A stretch of DNA of 64,000 nucleotides from Lachnospiraceae bacterium (GCA_024698345.1 JAILRH010000203.1:28968-92967), one strand, 5' to 3'; shown: positions 16,948-24,793, counted from the stretch's first letter. Numbers and translations: made by a program. The notes: generated by a model from the letters alone, not told the origin.

Positions 16948-17307
16948 TTAGTTTGATGGTTTGAATATAACCTCATTAGGATAAATAAGTCCAAGCTTTC
17001 TAGCCTGTTCTTCAATATATGCATTTGTCTTAACGTAAACCTTTTTCTTTTCAAGTTCCTCTGCTAACTTAAGCTGTCTGTCATACTCTGCCTGAAGTTT
17101 CTGCTTCTGCTCGTTCAACTCGGCAAGTTTCTTGCGTGAACTGTTAATATTTATTACAAACACACTACTCACAATAGAAACAACAATGATAATCATCGCA
17201 ATCATAAGACGGTTATCGTTTCTTCTCTTGGACTTGCTGCGTCTGCTTACTCTTGCTGTAGCGGTATTTGGTTTTCTCACCTTTGCGGATCGTTTTCCAT
17301 CTGTCAT
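16948..17307 (-). CDS. divIC: DivIC/FtsB-family septum formation initiator
   Basis: A small bitopic cell-division protein that partners FtsL and DivIB at the septum. From ATG 17307 it has 119 residues: a basic cytoplasmic segment, a membrane helix (LMIAMIIIVVSIVSSVFVI), a coiled coil (KKLAELNEQKQKLQAEYDRQ) and the conserved end YIEEQARKLGLIYPNE. The track start at 17343 lacks a ribosome-binding site; AGAGGT precedes 17307. The gene overlaps the 3' end of yabQ by 95 nt, suggesting coupled translation. Confidence 0.9.
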   Translation of the reverse strand: MTDGKRSAKVRKPNTATARVSRRSKSKRRNDNRLMIAMIIIVVSIVSSVFVININSSRKKLAELNEQKQKLQAEYDRQLKLAEELEKKKVYVKTNAYIEEQARKLGLIYPNEVIFKPSN

Positions 17308-17674
17308 TAATCTGACCTCTTTCCCTTTTATATAATCTAACAATAAGTTTAATAGGTTTACAAATAAATATCAATGCCTTAACACAATAATTCACAAAAA
17401 AAATGCTGACATATGAATAATATAAAAACATTGCCGCAAATAATATACCAATTGCAAAGAATCTGACTCCTCCATAGTTGTATCTTAAAAATATCTCGTA
17501 GGTAACTGCCGAATACAGTAACCAATAGAACAAATCCTGAATACATTTTGAGGGGTATGACGGTGGTATAAACAATCTCAAGACCCTGACAACATCATAT
17601 AAGAAAGCCATCACAAAGCCCATAACAAAGGATACAATTCCAAGAATCAATTGTTCTCTGATAAAATCAGTCAC
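17213..17674 (-). CDS. yabQ: YabQ, spore cortex biosynthesis protein
   Basis: A 153-residue membrane protein with four hydrophobic helices; YabQ is needed for spore cortex formation in Bacillus subtilis. The N-terminal FVMGFVMAFLYDVVRVLRLF and YWLLYSAVTYEIFLRYNYG are typical. The long charged C-terminal tail (RKGEKTKYRYSKSKQTQQ) overlaps divIC in another frame. It overlaps yabP by one nucleotide. The reading frame is intact although yabP and spoIIE next to it are damaged. Confidence 0.88.
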   Translation of the reverse strand: MTDFIREQLILGIVSFVMGFVMAFLYDVVRVLRLFIPPSYPSKCIQDLFYWLLYSAVTYEIFLRYNYGGVRFFAIGILFAAMFLYYSYVSIFFVNYCVKALIFICKPIKLIVRLYKRERGQINDRWKTIRKGEKTKYRYSKSKQTQQVQEKKR

Positions 17675-17883
17675 TATCCAAACATCCTCTTGACTACTGA
17701 TTTTCCTTTTGATTTGAGAGATGAAAGTTCTGAATACACCACACTGTCTACACAGCCTTGTGCCTCAACCTCACCCTCTTCAAGTTTCACGCTGTTTACT
17801 TTCAAATCATTCCCTTTAACATTCATAACACCGCAGATTGTCTCAAGTGTTATCGCGCTCAAGTCAAATGAAATAACATCCAC
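17674..17883 (-). pseudogene. yabP: YabP-family sporulation protein, N-terminus out of frame
   Basis: The 69-residue ORF carries the YabP body (VDVISFDLSAITLET, GNDLKVNSVKLEEGEVEAQG, VDSVVYS) but begins at a GTG inside the conserved ITGV-VDV strand and has no ribosome-binding site. In the same frame the codons further upstream (RRSIIITGV) continue the domain without any ATG, back to the rqcP stop codon. A good site, AGAAGGTCAG, precedes ATG 17917, but that frame ends after 17 codons. A one-base shift between 17890 and 17910 would join them. YabP normally has about 90-100 residues. I judge it inactivated, or translated from a non-standard start. Confidence 0.65.
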
Positions 17884-17967
17884 AACACCGGTGATTATTA
17901 TGCTGCGTCTGATCCATATTAAAAACTGACCTTCTTTATTGACACATTCTTTGATTAATTGTATGTT

Positions 17968-18210
17968 CTAGGTCAGATCTTTATACATCTCAACTGCATT
18001 TTCCTTCTTAACTGTTTCATTAAGTGAAAGCACTTCAACTTTAACAGTTCTCTGTCCGAACATTATTTCTAAAATATCTCCAACCTTAACTTCTGCTGAA
18101 GCTTTTACAACTTTTCCGTTTATAAGAACGCGCCCTGCATCACATGCTTCGTTTGCAACAGTTCTTCTTTTAATAATTCTTGATACCTTTAAATACTTAT
18201 CTACTCTCAT
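17968..18210 (-). CDS. rqcP: S4-domain RNA-binding protein RqcP (YabO/Hsp15 family)
   Basis: An 80-residue S4-domain protein; RqcP binds stalled 50S subunits and supports C-terminal alanine tailing by RqcH in ribosome quality control. The S4 fold is visible as MRVDKYLKVSRIIKRRTVANEACDAG-type start (MRVDKYLK, RRTVANE) and GRVLINGKVVKASAEVKVGD. The track start at 18234 is replaced by ATG 18210, which has AGGAGAA. It lies between hup and yabP in the conserved order. Confidence 0.92.
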   Translation of the reverse strand: MRVDKYLKVSRIIKRRTVANEACDAGRVLINGKVVKASAEVKVGDILEIMFGQRTVKVEVLSLNETVKKENAVEMYKDLT

Positions 18211-18230
18211 TTCTTCTCCTATATTCTTAT

Positions 18231-18258
18231 GCACAGATTTTCACTTGGCTCGTCATGG
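18231..18258. repeat. Dispersed intergenic repeat fragment (GCACAGATTTTCACTTGGC)
   Basis: This stretch corresponds in reverse complement to 63903-63926 near the right edge (CCAAGTGAAAATCTCTGTGC there). It lies between rqcP and the hup terminator. Confidence 0.5.
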
Positions 18259-18266
18259 ATAATAAA

Positions 18267-18295
18267 AGGAGCCTTTGCACCTTGCAAAAGCTCCT
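18267..18295 (-). terminator. Terminator downstream of hup
   Basis: The minus strand forms AGGAGC-TTTTGCA / TGCAAAG-GCTCCT with a short loop and is followed by TTTTATTA. It lies 27 nt past the hup stop codon and ahead of rqcP. Confidence 0.75.
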
Positions 18296-18321
18296 AATAA
18301 ATCTAACTATTTATCAAACAA

Positions 18322-18594
18322 TTAGTTGATAGCGTCCTTTAAAGCCTTACCAGCTTTGAACTTTGGTACGTTAGATGCAGCAATCTTGATTGTCTTACCT
18401 GTCTGTGGGTTTCTTCCTTCTCTAGCTGCTCTCTTAGATACTTCGAATGTACCGAATCCAACTAACTGAACCTTGTCCCCTGCCTTTAATGCTTCTTCAA
18501 CTACTTCTGCGTAAGCTTTTACTGCCTTTGTAGCATCTGTTTTTGATAATCCTGTCTTTTCAGCGATTGCTGCGATAAAATCTGTCTTGTTCAT
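18322..18594 (-). CDS. hup: HU family nucleoid DNA-binding protein
   Basis: A 90-residue DNA-bending nucleoid protein. It starts [20 protein letters not shown], has [21 protein letters not shown] and the arm motif NPQTG, and ends [14 protein letters not shown], all typical of HU. The ribosome-binding site AGGAGGAA and a separate strong promoter upstream fit a highly expressed gene. Confidence 0.96.
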   Translation of the reverse strand: MNKTDFIAAIAEKTGLSKTDATKAVKAYAEVVEEALKAGDKVQLVGFGTFEVSKRAAREGRNPQTGKTIKIAASNVPKFKAGKALKDAIN

Positions 18595-18661
18595 CGTATA
18601 ATTCCTCCTAATATAAAATATATAAACAATAATACGTTTTCTCGCGTATACCTCAAGTAAA

Positions 18662-18691
18662 TTTATACCATTTTTATACTTGTATTGTCAA
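18662..18691 (-). promoter_or_regulatory. Promoter of hup
   Basis: TTGACA (18691-18686) and TATAAA (18667-18662) on the minus strand, 18-nt spacer, about 65 nt before the hup start codon. Confidence 0.7.
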
Positions 18692-18776
18692 GCAAATTAA
18701 CGATTTTAGCCCTATTTTATTACATTTTTTTGTCATTTTGTAACAATATGTCAACTGACAAAATAAATCCACAAAA

Positions 18777-19322
18777 TCAACTATACAAATTACCAAAAAA
18801 TGCCGCTGTAACTTTCAAGATTTTTTCCTCAAAATCATATTTTTCTTCATCCTTTTGGTAACTGATTAACCCCACAGTGCCAATCACATCTCCACGACTC
18901 AAAATCGGATAAATAATCTGACTTTTATCCGTCAAGTCTTCACCCTCATAGACAAAAATCTTTTGTCCTTTATTATCTGAGGTATTGATAATCTTTCTCG
19001 CCTCCATAGCATTCTCCAGCTGTCGGCTGACGATTCTGTCCTCATATTCTGTTTTGCGCCTTCCTTCAGAAGCTATAATTCGCTCTCTGTCGCTTATTAT
19101 GACAGTCTTTGCAGTAATTTCCGCTATGGTCTTTGCAAATGATTTTGCATAATTACTCAGTTCCCCCATAGGCGAATACTTTTTCAGAACTATTTCGCCG
19201 TCCCTTGAAGTATATATCTCGATGGGGTCTCCCTCTCTGATATGATAATTCTTTCTGATTTCTTTCGGGATTACAATCCTGCCAAGTTTATCTACAGCTC
19301 TGATAACTCCTGTTGCTTTCAT
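18777..19322 (-). CDS. spoVT: SpoVT/AbrB-family transcriptional regulator
   Basis: A 181-residue regulator with an AbrB-type swapped-hairpin DNA-binding domain (MKATGVIRAVDKLGRIVIPK, residues 1-50) and a C-terminal GAF-like domain (about 55-181, ending VTAAFFGNLY). In spore formers SpoVT tunes sigma-G genes late in the forespore. The length equals B. subtilis SpoVT. The start was moved from 19409 to ATG 19322, where AAGGAGAT is present. It is intact, which contrasts with yabP and spoIIE nearby. Confidence 0.9.
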   Translation of the reverse strand: MKATGVIRAVDKLGRIVIPKEIRKNYHIREGDPIEIYTSRDGEIVLKKYSPMGELSNYAKSFAKTIAEITAKTVIISDRERIIASEGRRKTEYEDRIVSRQLENAMEARKIINTSDNKGQKIFVYEGEDLTDKSQIIYPILSRGDVIGTVGLISYQKDEEKYDFEEKILKVTAAFFGNLYS

Positions 19323-19396
19323 TTCTAAATCTCCTTTATATTTTTTATTATTATTGCTAATAATTAGGAGATTATACATATTTAGTCTGCACAGAT

Positions 19397-19609
19397 TTAT
19401 TCTGCACAAGCCATGGCAACTTTTGTTTTTATATATCTTCCATTTTTTACTCTCTCATCTTTTGGTTTCTTTGTGTTTGCCGGAATAGCCCACATATTAC
19501 CAAACTTAACCGCTCCTTTAATACGTCCCTGGAGACACAGTGTGTTGATTCGTCTCTCACTGATTCCCCACAACTCAGACATTTCTTTTAATGTTTTAAA
19601 TTCACCCAT
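19397..19609 (-). CDS. Small helix-turn-helix DNA-binding protein (excisionase/MerR-like)
   Basis: A 70-residue protein made of one winged-helix unit: FKTLKEMSELWGISERRINTL is the helix-turn-helix, followed by RIKGAVKFGNMWAIP, the pattern of HTH_17/excisionase-like domains. It has no enzymatic domain and no integrase next to it. ATG 19609 follows GGAGG with good spacing; the track start at 19624 does not. A c-di-GMP-I riboswitch with terminator lies 220 nt upstream on the same strand, so expression may respond to c-di-GMP. Its target is unknown. Confidence 0.75.
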   Translation of the reverse strand: MGEFKTLKEMSELWGISERRINTLCLQGRIKGAVKFGNMWAIPANTKKPKDERVKNGRYIKTKVAMACAE

Positions 19610-19693
19610 AAAAAACCTCCCCATGCTCTTTTGTTAATTTGTTTTCCATAATGTTGTTTTTCTTTGTTTCGTTTTTCCACATCCTGCACTTGT

Positions 19694-19783
19694 TTAGCAA
19701 TGCAGTAATTCAAGGTTTATTTCTGTCGGATTGCATAATTTAGTTTTACAACTCAACCATAGCGGGTTTTGTTTTTCACTCAT
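19694..19783 (-). CDS. Possible 29-codon ORF between riboswitch and HTH gene
   Basis: ATG 19783 follows AGGGG at a short spacing and opens a 29-residue frame (MSEKQNPLWLSCKTKLCNP..., three Cys) ending TAA. It lies after the riboswitch terminator and before the HTH gene. It could be a leader peptide, a small protein or chance; I recognise no homology. Confidence 0.3.
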   Translation of the reverse strand: MSEKQNPLWLSCKTKLCNPTEINLELLHC

Positions 19784-19827
19784 AATACCCCTAATAATTT
19801 TCATATCAACCTATCCTAAACTTGAAA

Positions 19828-19866
19828 TAAAAAAGAAAAAGCACTGCAGCTGGTACTACAATGCTT
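19828..19866 (-). terminator. Riboswitch expression-platform terminator
   Basis: The minus strand reads AGCATTGTAG-TACCAG-CTGCAGTGCT followed by TTTTCTTTTTT: a 10-bp stem with two G-U pairs and a clear U tract immediately 3' of the aptamer. Confidence 0.8.
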
Positions 19867-19958
19867 AATGCATGCAACTGGCTGACATTTTAAAGTCCCT
19901 ATAGCTTTGCGTCATTGCCTTTCGACAATTTTGCCTTTTTTTCTATTAAACCTATTGA
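19862..19958 (-). ncRNA. c-di-GMP-I (GEMM-I) riboswitch aptamer
   Basis: The minus strand shows the hallmarks in order: AAGGCAAA, a TTGTC-GAAA-GGCAA tetraloop hairpin, the invariant GACGCAAAGC, a second hairpin GGGACTTTAAAATGTC and AGCC..GTTGC. These match the GEMM-I consensus including the GAAA tetraloop and its receptor region. The base aligned with G20 of the Vc2 aptamer is G, which favours c-di-GMP rather than cGAMP. A terminator overlaps its 3' end, so ligand binding could control read-through to the small HTH gene. Confidence 0.85.
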
Positions 19959-19960
19959 TA

Positions 19961-19989
19961 ATTTTACTCTCATCATAGTACAATGTCAA
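19961..19989 (-). promoter_or_regulatory. Promoter of the c-di-GMP riboswitch transcript
   Basis: A perfect TTGACA (19989-19984) and TAAAAT (19966-19961) with a 17-nt spacer on the minus strand, placing the start of transcription just before the aptamer. Confidence 0.8.
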
Positions 19990-20097
19990 CCTTACCAATT
20001 TTTATCGGTATAAACTAAAAAATCAATACCCATTGTACCATGACGTTATTTGTACTGCAATTTCTTGCATTTTAATTATTTATTCAGGTTTTTATTC
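19990..20097. other. Gap downstream of the O-acylation cassette
   Basis: AT-rich spacer between the end of the DHHW gene and the riboswitch promoter. A near-palindrome TTTATCGGTATAAA lies near 20004-20018; no convincing terminator is visible. Confidence 0.3.
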
Positions 20098-21228
20098 CTA
20101 TTTTATTTTTACAATTCCACTGTTATTATTAAGTGAATCGATATTATAAAGAACAAGAACATCTTTAACATTTTCGTTCTTCTTTACATAATCACTGATA
20201 TGAGGCATATAATAGCGGGGATCGATTATGTGTATCTTTCTGTAGTGATATACCAAAAACGGTACAAAGCAATTTGCAAAACTGTCTTTGACAATCACAA
20301 GTTCATCCTCGCTCTCCGACTCCTGATTTTCAACAATCTGAAGAGCCTGATTTCCTCCTCCAAATACGCTGTACTTATCTTTTTTCTTCAAAAATGAATA
20401 GTCATAGTAATCATTTGTTTCTTTCTTTTTATCAACATATTCAACTTTGATTCCACTCTCAGGAAATTCAACAGCCTCTATTACATCAGGCTTCATGCTC
20501 TTAATAAGAACTTTAGAATACAAAGTTCCCCTGAAGTCTTTTGCCAATGTCTTCCTTTCAAAATCTTCAATATCTTTTGGCTCAATACCTGTCTGTTTAC
20601 AGTACTGTCTGTATCCTGCATAGGCGCCATAATAATTCCAATGATGATCCAGATTATAATACAGATTGTGATTGTCTTTTTCATTAAGCAGTTCTTTTAC
20701 TACATCAATGCCATTGCAATTTGTATTATCATAAATCTCGTGAATTATTGCCTGCTCATTTACAATGTCAGGCGCATTTTTAGGAAGTTGGGATGAATAA
20801 ACCGTTGCATTAGTCGGAATTAACATGAGATTAAGTTCTGTTCCTGTACCTTCAAGATTATCACAAAGTCTGTTAATTCTATCTTCAAACACACCTGTTT
20901 GAGGTTCTTCAATATGCTGTATGAGTCTGCCTTTTCCCAGAAAAACATTGTTAAATTCTTTGATTCCCGCAATCTTTTGAACGGAGCATTTAAGTGATAC
21001 CAACTCATCTCTCAGTGGAAAATGATCTGACACGTATTTTTCTACTTCGTCAGAAAAAACTCCCTCTTTAATATTTTTCAAAGTAACAACCGGTACCTTT
21101 TGTAACATTCTGTTTTCATTCTCAGAGAAATCTTTTTTTGGAAGAACTATTATTAAAACCGGTACCAGCAAAATAAGTGCAGCTACTGTAACCGGCACTA
21201 TTTTATTTTGCATTATTTTATTTTGCAT
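20098..21228 (-). CDS. DHHW-family SGNH-like protein (AlgX/AlgJ-like)
   Basis: A 376-residue exported membrane-anchored protein: residues 10-29 are an N-terminal hydrophobic anchor, then NENRMLQKVP, FSDHFPLRD-type region and the defining DHHW near 192, followed by late KDSFANCFVPFL. Proteins of this type accompany MBOAT acyltransferases and are thought to acetylate extracellular polysaccharide, like AlgJ/AlgX. It lies 20 nt downstream of the MBOAT gene and is the last gene of the cassette. The first ATG has AGGAGG; the start contains a repeated MQNKI. Confidence 0.85.
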   Translation of the reverse strand: MQNKIMQNKIVPVTVAALILLVPVLIIVLPKKDFSENENRMLQKVPVVTLKNIKEGVFSDEVEKYVSDHFPLRDELVSLKCSVQKIAGIKEFNNVFLGKGRLIQHIEEPQTGVFEDRINRLCDNLEGTGTELNLMLIPTNATVYSSQLPKNAPDIVNEQAIIHEIYDNTNCNGIDVVKELLNEKDNHNLYYNLDHHWNYYGAYAGYRQYCKQTGIEPKDIEDFERKTLAKDFRGTLYSKVLIKSMKPDVIEAVEFPESGIKVEYVDKKKETNDYYDYSFLKKKDKYSVFGGGNQALQIVENQESESEDELVIVKDSFANCFVPFLVYHYRKIHIIDPRYYMPHISDYVKKNENVKDVLVLYNIDSLNNNSGIVKIK

Positions 21229-21248
21229 AATAACATTCCCTCCTTTTG

Positions 21249-22640
21249 TTAAAATCTGAAATATAAAAACGGATTATAAGACTCACTGATAATCATTGCC
21301 ACTGATATGATGAACAGGCCAATGTAAACAACCGGTGAAATCACCTTAATTGCTTTTTCATATCTGTTACCCGCTTTTTTTATAAGCCATCCTGCTACAG
21401 GCGTACTAAACAGCATTGCCACCACAAAAACAACTTTATACTGTCCAAAAATGAAAAGCGCCTTATCGTCTACAGGATTTGCAAAATTGAACATACCTAC
21501 AACATAACTGAAAATATCCGACACCTTGTCAAATGAGAATATAACCCAGCCAATCATTGCCATGACACATACGTAAATGTGAAGTATAGCTGAAGGTATT
21601 TTCTCCAAAACAGACTTCAAAACATACTTTTCAGTTATAAGAATCACTCCAAAATACACTCCCCACAGCATGAAATTCCACTGTGCACCGTGCCAGAATC
21701 CCGTGAGTGCCCACACTACAAGTATATTGAGAATGTTGCGCCCTACGCTGCATCTGGAGCCTCCAAGAGGTATGAACACGTAATCTCTGAACCAGGTTGT
21801 GAGAGACATATGCCATCTTCTCCAAAATTCAGAAACCGACTTTGCTATATATGGATAATTAAAGTTTTCAGGGAATGTAAATCCAATCATTCTTCCTATT
21901 CCGATTGCCATATCTGAATATCCCGAAAAATCAAAATAAATCTGAAGTGAAAAAGCAAGTATCCCAAGCCATAATGTCAGTGCCGACTGCCCTTTAATTC
22001 CTACGTTTTGAATATCCGTAAATACTGCTCCTACACTGTTTGCAATTAGTACCTTCTTAAACAAGCCGATAAGAAATCTGCGCATTCCGGCTTCAAATGA
22101 GTTAAAGTCAATTGTTCTTTCATGAAGTTCTGCTCCCACAACACTATATCTGACAATAGGACCTGCAATGAGTTGCGGAAACATAGATACATAGGTCATG
22201 AAATCTATAAAATTGTGTTCTGTCTTAACCTTTCCACGATACACATCAATACTGTAGCTCATTGTCTGAAAAGTATAAAAACTGATGCCTATTGGCAAAG
22301 CCAGATTTGGTACAGTTAGTGACGCTCCCGTGACATCATTAAAGGTTGAAATTAATAGAGTTGAATATTTAAAAAATCCAAGCATTGATAGATTTACACA
22401 CACCGATATTACAAGAAATACAATCTTTTTACCGGGAAACTTTTCAATACAAATACCATTCATATAGTCCACAATGGAAGAAAACACCATCAATAGAATG
22501 TAGACAGGTTCTCCCCATGCATAAAAAACAAGGCTAAAAATACAGAGAACTATATTCTTAGCCTTAAATGGTACTATGTAATATAATATGAAAAATATCG
22601 GCAAAAATACAAACATAAATGTCGAACTGCTAAATACCAT
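21249..22640 (-). CDS. MBOAT family O-acyltransferase (AlgI/DltB-like)
   Basis: A 463-residue polytopic membrane protein with about ten helices. It carries the family segments FPQLIAGPIVRYS, FSGYSDMAIGIGRMIGF, EFWRRWHMSLTTWFRDYVFIPLGGSR and the catalytic-region FWHGAQWNFMLWG. It should move acyl groups across the membrane to an acceptor glycan together with the DHHW protein downstream. It is part of SGNH-DUF4358-MBOAT-DHHW. A DltB role in teichoic acid alanylation is unlikely because dltA/dltC are absent. Confidence 0.92.
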   Translation of the reverse strand: MVFSSSTFMFVFLPIFFILYYIVPFKAKNIVLCIFSLVFYAWGEPVYILLMVFSSIVDYMNGICIEKFPGKKIVFLVISVCVNLSMLGFFKYSTLLISTFNDVTGASLTVPNLALPIGISFYTFQTMSYSIDVYRGKVKTEHNFIDFMTYVSMFPQLIAGPIVRYSVVGAELHERTIDFNSFEAGMRRFLIGLFKKVLIANSVGAVFTDIQNVGIKGQSALTLWLGILAFSLQIYFDFSGYSDMAIGIGRMIGFTFPENFNYPYIAKSVSEFWRRWHMSLTTWFRDYVFIPLGGSRCSVGRNILNILVVWALTGFWHGAQWNFMLWGVYFGVILITEKYVLKSVLEKIPSAILHIYVCVMAMIGWVIFSFDKVSDIFSYVVGMFNFANPVDDKALFIFGQYKVVFVVAMLFSTPVAGWLIKKAGNRYEKAIKVISPVVYIGLFIISVAMIISESYNPFLYFRF

Positions 22641-22652
22641 TATTCTACCTTC

Positions 22653-23264
22653 TTATTTATATGTCTCAATATCATTTTTTGCTTCTTCAGTCTTATTGCA
22701 GATAACAAGATACACAAAATTGTTATCATTTACCACTTCAGCCTTCGTAGTCTTATCATACTCTTCAGGCGCATAATCTTTTGTTGAATCTTTTATGCTG
22801 TCAAGAACTGTATTAAGTGCTGTTTCTATTCTTGATGCTGCCGCATTATCCTTTGCTCTGAATAATGCAAGAACATCCGCAGACGGTGAAACTGTTCCCT
22901 GATAGAATGCATACTCTGTAGCATCATTTACGTCAACACCATAATAATCCATCAAATCTTCTTCATCCAGGCTGTATGTATCTGAAAAATAGCCTGCCGC
23001 AAATAGTTTGTCACAGATATCTGATATCTTCAAACTCTCTTTTGGCTCTGTTGTCTCTTCTATAGTTGTTTCTTCTGCTGTAGTTTCTTCTGCTGTTGTT
23101 TCTTCTGCTGTAGTTTCTGTATCTTCATTTGTATTCTCTGTAACTTTTGTTGTGCTATTTGATTCCTTATTATCTGAATTATTGCAACCGGTAAAAGAGA
23201 TTGCCGAAATCAGCATAACAGTTGACAATCCTAATGCAATTACTGATAATCCTCTTTTTCTCAT
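22653..23264 (-). CDS. DUF4358 lipoprotein
   Basis: A 203-residue lipoprotein: signal peptide with lipobox FTGC (Cys about 27), a Thr/Glu-rich repeat linker (TTAEE repeated), then a DUF4358-like domain (ISDICDKLFAAGYFSD...YYGVDVND...). DUF4358 proteins are common beside MBOAT/DHHW genes in Clostridia but have no established activity. It lies 15 nt after the SGNH gene and 12 nt before the MBOAT gene, so coordinated expression is likely. Confidence 0.82.
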   Translation of the reverse strand: MRKRGLSVIALGLSTVMLISAISFTGCNNSDNKESNSTTKVTENTNEDTETTAEETTAEETTAEETTIEETTEPKESLKISDICDKLFAAGYFSDTYSLDEEDLMDYYGVDVNDATEYAFYQGTVSPSADVLALFRAKDNAAASRIETALNTVLDSIKDSTKDYAPEEYDKTTKAEVVNDNNFVYLVICNKTEEAKNDIETYK

Positions 23265-23279
23265 TTTCTTTTTCTCCCT

Positions 23280-24614
23280 TTAGTGTTTTTTATTCCACGC
23301 ATAATTTCTCAGAACTTTGTCCCATATTGAATAAGCAGATATCTGCTGATGTATAAAAGAATCGGAGCAATACTGTGATTTCAAATAACCGTCACTTGTT
23401 GAAACATAGGATGTTATATCAATGTACTCACAATCCGACTTTTCACAATATGATCTCATTAAATCATTTAATTTTTTTAGATTCTTTGCAAGAACCTCAC
23501 TTCCTTCGTGTTCCTTCACGGGATAGGTCGTACTCATTATATAAATCTGCACATCAGGGCAATTCTTTTTTATTCTGTCGATTAATTTCAGATACTTTTT
23601 GTAGGTACCTTTTGGATCTTTTGTGTTGTAGACATCATTTATTCCGAAAAACAAAAATACTTTTTTAGCGCCCACTGTCTGTGCCAATTTTTCCGGAGCC
23701 ATATGCTGTCCCTTGTAAAGTGGATGAAACTTTGAATCACTCTTCAATGCTTCTGTCAGAGAATAACTGACAACCCCGTCAACTTTTGCTCCATCAAGAT
23801 ACCCTTTGTTCTTTGATTTCATATAAATTCCAAGACCTGATAATACAGAATCCCCGAAAAAGACAGAATCCTTAAAGAATCCATCTGTATCCTTGTACGA
23901 ACCGTTTATTATACTATTTGAATTTTTGACCTTACATTGTTTTGCATTCGACCAGTCACTGTAATACTTCTTTTTGTTCTTTGATTTGTATGTTCTGATT
24001 CTTACATAATAGGTCTTTTTGGATTTGAGTTCATATAACACTTTGTCTGAAGAATCATTTCCTTTAACATTTACTGTTTTTGCATGCTTGAACTTCTTAT
24101 TATCACTGTACTGTATATCATATCCGGTAACTCCATCACCTTTTTTCCATTTTACTATTGCAGAAAATGAATCAACGGCATTTACCTTTTTCAACTCTAC
24201 ATTTGTAATAACATTCTCCAGAGTATTGCTGTACTGCCCATATACAGTCTTTCCGTCTGAGTTCTTGTAACCTCTGACTTTTACTTTATATACTTTTCCT
24301 AATTTGAGTTTATCAATCCGAAACTGAGTATCACGGCCCGAAGACACTTTTTTGAACTTCTTTTTTCCGTTTCCTTTAACCCAGATTTCAAATCCGTCAC
24401 AATTGTCCTTATTCTCCCACACAATGACAGATCTGTCTGTTTTTGAATTCACCTGTAATATAGACGGGGTACTGACCTGAGGTGTAATAGCCAAAGTTGT
24501 TACTCCCTCTGCCGTAGTCTCCCCTTCTGCTTTAACTGAAATATCATTATTAAGCATTCCGCTTACCGAGATGCTTAGCAAAAGTACTGCAAATAATCGA
24601 TTTTTAGTGTTCAT
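23280..24614 (-). CDS. Secreted SGNH/GDSL hydrolase with two fibronectin type III domains
   Basis: A 444-residue exported protein: signal peptide (1-29), two fibronectin type III modules (about 45-135 and 140-230, each with VYKVKVRGYK or YYVRIRTYKS type strand), then an SGNH hydrolase domain with FFGDS near 255, FGINDVYN near 323 and DSFIHQ near 417 supplying Ser, Asn and Asp/His. It may remove or transfer acetyl groups on surface glycan, consistent with the MBOAT and DHHW genes downstream. FN3 modules probably hold it to the wall or polysaccharide. Confidence 0.87.
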   Translation of the reverse strand: MNTKNRLFAVLLLSISVSGMLNNDISVKAEGETTAEGVTTLAITPQVSTPSILQVNSKTDRSVIVWENKDNCDGFEIWVKGNGKKKFKKVSSGRDTQFRIDKLKLGKVYKVKVRGYKNSDGKTVYGQYSNTLENVITNVELKKVNAVDSFSAIVKWKKGDGVTGYDIQYSDNKKFKHAKTVNVKGNDSSDKVLYELKSKKTYYVRIRTYKSKNKKKYYSDWSNAKQCKVKNSNSIINGSYKDTDGFFKDSVFFGDSVLSGLGIYMKSKNKGYLDGAKVDGVVSYSLTEALKSDSKFHPLYKGQHMAPEKLAQTVGAKKVFLFFGINDVYNTKDPKGTYKKYLKLIDRIKKNCPDVQIYIMSTTYPVKEHEGSEVLAKNLKKLNDLMRSYCEKSDCEYIDITSYVSTSDGYLKSQYCSDSFIHQQISAYSIWDKVLRNYAWNKKH

Positions 24615-24659
24615 TTTTTGCTCCTCAAATAGTCTTTTCGACTTTTTTCGCCAATCCCT

Positions 24660-24687
24660 AGTATATCACATTTATTATTATTCGCAA
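24660..24687 (-). promoter_or_regulatory. Promoter of the O-acylation cassette
   Basis: TTGCGA (24687-24682) and TATACT (24665-24660) on the minus strand with a 16-nt spacer, about 45 nt before the SGNH gene. Confidence 0.5.
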
Positions 24688-24710
24688 ATATCAAATACTC
24701 AATACTCAAA

Positions 24711-24749
24711 AGATGAAGGCACATTGCGTTAGCAACAGTGCCTTCATCT
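24711..24749 (-). terminator. Terminator of the JAMM-like membrane protein gene
   Basis: A 12-bp perfect stem AGATGAAGGCAC / GTGCCTTCATCT with an inner TTGC/GCAA stem; a short TTT run follows on the minus strand. Confidence 0.7.
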
Positions 24750-24793
24750 CATAATACATCAATATTTACTATGTTACAGATAACCGGAAGAAC

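Noticed and set aside
16740-17054. 104-residue ORF linking divIC and the phosphatase, considered as a programmed frameshift for spoIIE
   Set aside because: It starts inside divIC, shows no SpoIIE similarity, and no slippery sequence with a suitable stimulator is visible.
19397-19609. HTH protein considered as an excisionase of an integrated element
   Set aside because: There is no integrase, attachment-site repeat or other mobile gene near it.
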